The notes beneath the pieces are model-generated. The model saw only the letters and a list, made by a program, of their open reading frames with translations. It was not told where the DNA came from and made no database searches. A stretch of DNA of 57,667 bases from Candidatus Zymogenaceae bacterium (lineage in GTDB: Bacteria > Desulfobacterota > Zymogenia > Zymogenales > Zymogenaceae): assembly GCA_016931225.1 (NCBI GenBank), contig JAFGFE010000040.1, positions 131,149 to 188,815 on the forward strand, given 5' to 3'. Position 1 is the first letter of the stretch, and each line of letters begins with the position of its first letter. Position numbers and translations under genes: made by a program. Of the stretch, positions 54,281 through 57,667 are shown piece after piece.

Positions 54281-54562
54281 ATGAACCTGCTTCAGATATT
54301 ATTGCTGATTCTCATCGCCGCCGTCTGCGGCTCCCTGGGCATGGCCATCTCTGGATTCCGCCGGGGGGGATGCCTGATCTCCGTGGTGATGGGCTTTATC
54401 GGGGCGATGGTGGGGACGTACCTTTCGGGGCTGGTGGGCCTGCCGGATATCCTGACCATCAAGGTCGGCGGCGCCAATTTCCCAGTGATCTGGTCGATCA
54501 TCGGTGCGGTGATCTTCTCCCTGCCGCTGAGTCTCCTGGTGGGGGGAAGGAAAAGAAAATAG
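54281..54562 (+). CDS. GlsB/YeaQ/YmgE-type small membrane protein
   Basis: 93 residues with three hydrophobic helices (~4-24, ~30-52, ~68-87) and the Gly-rich membrane pattern of transglycosylase-associated/YeaQ proteins: IAAVCGSLGMAISGFRRGGCLISVVMGFIGAMVGTYLSGLVG, then NFPVIWSIIGAVIFSLPLSLLVGGRKRK. The family is linked to general stress responses; molecular action is unknown. GAGGAG lies nine bases before ATG 54281. It is monocistronic with a strong terminator. Confidence 0.88.
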   Translation: MNLLQILLLILIAAVCGSLGMAISGFRRGGCLISVVMGFIGAMVGTYLSGLVGLPDILTIKVGGANFPVIWSIIGAVIFSLPLSLLVGGRKRK

Positions 54563-54969
54563 ACCGTACCTCTCCTCACTATTGCTCCACACACACCGGT
54601 CGACGATTTCGTCGGCCGTTTTTTAATGGGGATGATTCAAGAAACGCAGGGAAGATTCTCATCAGCCGACACGTCGACACAACGTACCATCGCCCCGGGT
54701 GGTGATCCGCTTGAATGTGGACGGACTTCTGCGTGATTGTCATTCGATCTCACCGGTGTAGTGTCTGATTTTCAGCCGTGTTACAGATGAAATCGGGAGG
54801 ACGTGAAGGAGAATACGGCGATTTCATCCGCGGGAGAGTAAAGAACTTCTTGGAAAGCCTCTCAGTTTTTCGTTTAATATTTTTTTCTATCCATGATACC
54901 CTTACATCAAGATTTTTTTAGAGCAGTTCATAATGATGTCAGTAAATATGTTCTAAATATGAAATTCAT
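54563..54969. other. Intergenic region upstream of the MBOAT gene
   Basis: 407 bases. The first 62 hold the terminator of the small membrane protein gene. The rest becomes AT-rich toward the MBOAT start; no gene or clean promoter is seen. Confidence 0.5.
54597..54624 (+). terminator. Intrinsic terminator of the GlsB-type gene
   Basis: CGGTCGAC (54597-54604) and GTCGGCCG (54611-54618) form an 8-bp stem with one G-T pair, followed by TTTTTT (54619-54624). Confidence 0.88.
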
Positions 54970-56406
54970 ATGATCTTCACATCTATTCTTTATATCGCGT
55001 TCTTCACGCTTGCAGTCACCATCTACTTTGCCCTGCCGTATACGCTCAGATGGATTTTTCTTCTGCTCGCAAGCCTGCTGTTTTACTGTTTCGGTAACCC
55101 GCAATATATATGGCTCCTTCCGACAATAATCATCATCAACTATCTCGGGGCGATCATAATCGCACGGTCAAAAAAAGACCTCCACAAGCGAGCTGTTTTA
55201 TTTCTCACTGCCCTCTCCTCCCTCGGATTTCTTCTGTATTATAAATATGCGGTCTATTTCAGCGAAATTGCTTTTGTCTCACTCAACCTGTTCGGCGTCT
55301 CGGTGTTTCAGAGATTATATGACATAGCTCTGCCTCTCGGGATATCCTTCTTTACGTTCAAGGCAATCGGGTATACCATCGATGTGTACAGGGGAGAAAC
55401 GGCGCCGGAGTATCATATCGGAAGATACAGCCTGTTTGTCGCGATGTTTCCTCAACTGCTCGCCGGCCCCATAGACAGGGCCGGTTACCTGCTGCCGCAG
55501 ATCAGGGAAAACAGCGATTTTGATTACGAACGTGTTTCTTGGGGGCTCTCAAGAATATTCTGGGGATTATTTAAAAAAATCGTTATCGCGGATCGACTTG
55601 CCCTCTATGTGAATCAGGTATACGGAAGCCCCGAGGAACATATCCCGCTTGCGCTGATTATCGCGGTCTACTTCTATTCATTCCAGATATATCTGGATTT
55701 TTCCGCGTATACCGATATCGCCGTCGGAAGCGCCAGGGTGTTTGGCTTCAAGATAATGGAGAATTTCACCTATCCGTACTTCGCCGTCTCCATCCCCGAT
55801 TTCTGGCGCCGCTGGCACATCTCCCTCTCCACATGGTTTCGGGATTACGTATATATTCCCCTGGGGGGAAACCGGGTGCCGAAATATCGATGGTTCCTGA
55901 ATCTTTTTATCACCTTTTTCCTTATCGGACTGTGGCACGGATCGAATCCGACGTTCATCTTCTGGGGGATTCTCAACTGCCTGTATTATTATGTCTCACA
56001 GTTAAAAAGGGGAGTGAGCGCACAAATCGAACATTATCTCGGGGCGGATTCCACCCTTCTCAGGGCATCGAGGATTCTTATTACATTTCATCTGGTGAGT
56101 TTTGCATGGATCTTCTTTCGAGCGGAAAGCATCGATGAGGCGTTCGTGTATCTTTCTCTCATGTTTCGGAATGTATCCGTACCATGCGGGATTGATGCCG
56201 GCCTCGGTGTTTTCAACCTCATCTTTTCCATTGTGCTTGTCGGCGGGTATGTGTGTGTCGAGAGTCTTGCATGTCGAGAAAAAATGAAGGAGAGGATTGC
56301 TCGTATCCCGTTCATCGTAAAAGCGATCGTCTTCACATTTCTATTAGGTTTCATGCTTTTTTTCGGTGTCTTCGAAGAAACCGATTTCATATATTTCAGG
56401 TTTTAG
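54970..56406 (+). CDS. MBOAT-family O-acyltransferase (AlgI-like)
   Basis: 478 residues, about ten membrane helices. Family landmarks are MIFTSILYIAFFTLAVTIYFALP at the start, LPLGISFFTFKAIGYTIDVYRGE (~130-152), FPQLLAGPIDRAGYLLPQI, DFWRRWHISLSTWFRDYVYIPLGGNR (~277-302) and GLWHGSNPTFIFWG near 325, with the catalytic His in LWHGS. It moves acetyl groups across the inner membrane for transfer to a polysaccharide outside. ATG 54970 lacks a strong ribosome-binding site. It lies 13 bases before an SGNH gene, which is the usual AlgI-AlgJ pairing. No alginate or other polymer synthesis genes are in the window. Confidence 0.95.
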   Translation: MIFTSILYIAFFTLAVTIYFALPYTLRWIFLLLASLLFYCFGNPQYIWLLPTIIIINYLGAIIIARSKKDLHKRAVLFLTALSSLGFLLYYKYAVYFSEIAFVSLNLFGVSVFQRLYDIALPLGISFFTFKAIGYTIDVYRGETAPEYHIGRYSLFVAMFPQLLAGPIDRAGYLLPQIRENSDFDYERVSWGLSRIFWGLFKKIVIADRLALYVNQVYGSPEEHIPLALIIAVYFYSFQIYLDFSAYTDIAVGSARVFGFKIMENFTYPYFAVSIPDFWRRWHISLSTWFRDYVYIPLGGNRVPKYRWFLNLFITFFLIGLWHGSNPTFIFWGILNCLYYYVSQLKRGVSAQIEHYLGADSTLLRASRILITFHLVSFAWIFFRAESIDEAFVYLSLMFRNVSVPCGIDAGLGVFNLIFSIVLVGGYVCVESLACREKMKERIARIPFIVKAIVFTFLLGFMLFFGVFEETDFIYFRF

Positions 56407-56419
56407 TCCAGGTTCCCGC

Positions 56420-57487
56420 ATGGATTTTCACAAAAAAACGAAAAAAATGATCGTATACGGCCTCTTTGTCGCCGCGTCAGCCTATTTTCTGTTCATTTTC
56501 ATTCTCAGCAGGTTTGAGTTTTCACGATCGATCCTGTTTCAACAATATCAATACGGCGACCTGTATGAAATGGCGCTCGTGAGGGATTTCAGGTTTCCCC
56601 GCTCGTCAATACCGACACATTACAGTGATGTTGTTTTAGACGACATCGACGAGGCCGACATCATCTGTTTCGGCGACAGCTTTTTCGTCGTTCATGGAGA
56701 CCTCTTTGCCCGAATGCTCAAGGAGAAAACCGGCAAAAAGGTGGCATCGGTCAATCCATTGGATGTGGTCGAGGAATCGAACAACCCTATCGTGATGCTC
56801 ACCGAGTTTGGATATGAACCGCAGGAACATCCGACGATCATGATATGGGAACGGGTCGAGCGCGGCATCACTCCACTCTTCGTAGATCCCAAAATCGAAC
56901 GTGACGAAATCTTCGACAAAATTGAAGCGGCGAAAACGGAGACCATATCAACATCAGACATCAGAGAGGATCTGACGTTTGTTTACACGAAAAATATTTC
57001 CACTGTATTCGTCCAATCCCTGATTAAAACCGGCAAGTTTCGAGTCTTCGGTGAAATCTCACCCCTGACGCCTGAATACTCACTCGAACCGGAGATGCTG
57101 TTTTATTACCGGGCGGTGGAAGGATACAAAAGAAAGATGACGGAAAGCTTCATACAAAAAACAGCGGATAACATCGCCCTCACATCCGAAAGGGTAAAAG
57201 AGACCTTCGGTATAACAACGGTTTTCATGGCGTGCCCGAACAAGTATACGGTATATGGAGATTTCGCGGCGGCCCCCGACTATAACGAGCTGATACCGCT
57301 GCTCGTGGAAGCCCTGGAGGAACGTGGTGTGATCACCGTCGATCTCACAAAAACATACGACGATTATCGAAAAGAACACGGTGACACATCGTTCTTATAC
57401 TACCAGAGCGATACGCACTGGAACGAATTAGGGACACGTATCGCCGTCGATGAAATCGTGCGGGTTTTGGAGGCCGTTGAGGAGTAG
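56420..57487 (+). CDS. AlgJ/AlgX-like SGNH acetyltransferase partner
   Basis: 355 residues from ATG 56420 (the open frame extends upstream into the MBOAT gene and is not used). One N-terminal membrane anchor near 10-31 (IVYGLFVAASAYFLFIFILSR) is followed by a periplasmic SGNH-like domain: IICFGDSFFVVHG with the Ser nucleophile near 92, and the closing DTHWNELGTRIAVDEIV motif with the Asp-His pair near 331-334. Together with the MBOAT protein it should acetylate an exported polymer. There is no carbohydrate-binding module at the C-terminus, so it is closer to AlgJ/DltD-type than to AlgX. The substrate is unknown. Confidence 0.87.
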   Translation: MDFHKKTKKMIVYGLFVAASAYFLFIFILSRFEFSRSILFQQYQYGDLYEMALVRDFRFPRSSIPTHYSDVVLDDIDEADIICFGDSFFVVHGDLFARMLKEKTGKKVASVNPLDVVEESNNPIVMLTEFGYEPQEHPTIMIWERVERGITPLFVDPKIERDEIFDKIEAAKTETISTSDIREDLTFVYTKNISTVFVQSLIKTGKFRVFGEISPLTPEYSLEPEMLFYYRAVEGYKRKMTESFIQKTADNIALTSERVKETFGITTVFMACPNKYTVYGDFAAAPDYNELIPLLVEALEERGVITVDLTKTYDDYRKEHGDTSFLYYQSDTHWNELGTRIAVDEIVRVLEAVEE

Positions 57488-57667
57488 GGCGACGGTGGGA
57501 AACGTGCTTCGGGATGGATATCATGGACACGACTACATTTGGGGATGAGCCGGAGGAGAACGTATCTGTCTTCCCCAGGAATTTGTCCTGAACGAGACTT
57601 GAGTTGACAGTGGCCGTACCTCCCGGCATGTCAATGGCGGTTACACAGTCATAACCTGCCGATCCAG
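57488..57667. other. Window end, no gene seen
   Basis: 180 bases after the SGNH gene. No terminator, ribosome-binding site plus start, or RNA gene could be supported; a gene may begin beyond the edge. Confidence 0.4.

Overview
The window looks like a chromosomal segment of a Gram-negative bacterium. lpxC (lipid A synthesis), two outer-membrane barrel-like proteins ending in aromatic C-terminal residues, a lipoprotein nucleotidase and an NtrYX pair all require or fit an outer membrane. The gene orders rpsF-rpsR-rplI-dnaB, tig-clpP-clpX-lon and lpxC-DUF4390-ntrY-ntrX, together with a large FAD/FeS/CCG oxidoreductase, fit a deltaproteobacterial (Desulfobacterota-like) lineage best. That assignment is inference; no rRNA gene is present. 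I see no prophage, insertion sequence or CRISPR array.

Layout. 1-6.3 kb: 3' part of a DUF362 gene, an HD-GYP-like gene, ychF, then the ribosomal/replication operon rpsF-rpsR-rplI-dnaB. The S6 protein has a long acidic tail. 6.3-6.8 kb: tRNA-Lys(TTT), tRNA-Glu(TTC), tRNA-Lys(CTT). 6.9-12.8 kb: minus-strand genes for a secreted protein, an unknown soluble protein and two outer-membrane barrels, separated by strong intrinsic terminators. 13.3-16.9 kb: a 5'-nucleotidase lipoprotein and a three-domain DUF4388/receiver protein. 17.1-23.3 kb: tRNA-Leu followed by tig-clpP-clpX-lon. 23.6-23.9 kb: tRNA-Val and tRNA-Asp.

24.2-29.5 kb: minus-strand group holding rarA, several small envelope proteins, a degenerate nuclease-fold protein and a CsaA-like tRNA-binding protein. 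29.8-31.3 kb: DEAD-box RNA helicase converging on a TPR protein. 31.9-37 kb: lpxC, DUF4390, ntrY and ntrX in tight minus-strand order, with overlapping stops and starts. 37-41.3 kb: five minus-strand genes encoding a coiled-coil protein, an SPFH protein with three zinc ribbons, and three further zinc-ribbon proteins (two of them membrane-anchored). This resembles the ydjGHI part of the Bacillus PspA/YdjGHI membrane-stress module, without an obvious PspA. It is the most interesting system in the window.

41.6-46 kb: secreted protein, queH, and a 1026-residue FAD-linked oxidase/iron-sulfur/CCG fusion with a Met/Pro-rich tail. 46.3-50.6 kb (plus): uvrA, a methyltransferase and a LysE-type exporter. 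51-53.9 kb (minus): a NifA-like sigma-54 activator and a trans-sulfuration-type PLP enzyme. 54.2-57.5 kb (plus): a GlsB/YeaQ-type small membrane protein with its terminator, then an MBOAT acyltransferase and an AlgJ/AlgX-like SGNH protein, a typical polymer O-acetylation pair. Most of the window is housekeeping; the accessory or poorly understood parts are 6.9-12.8, 24.8-28.1, 37-41.3 and 54.9-57.5 kb.
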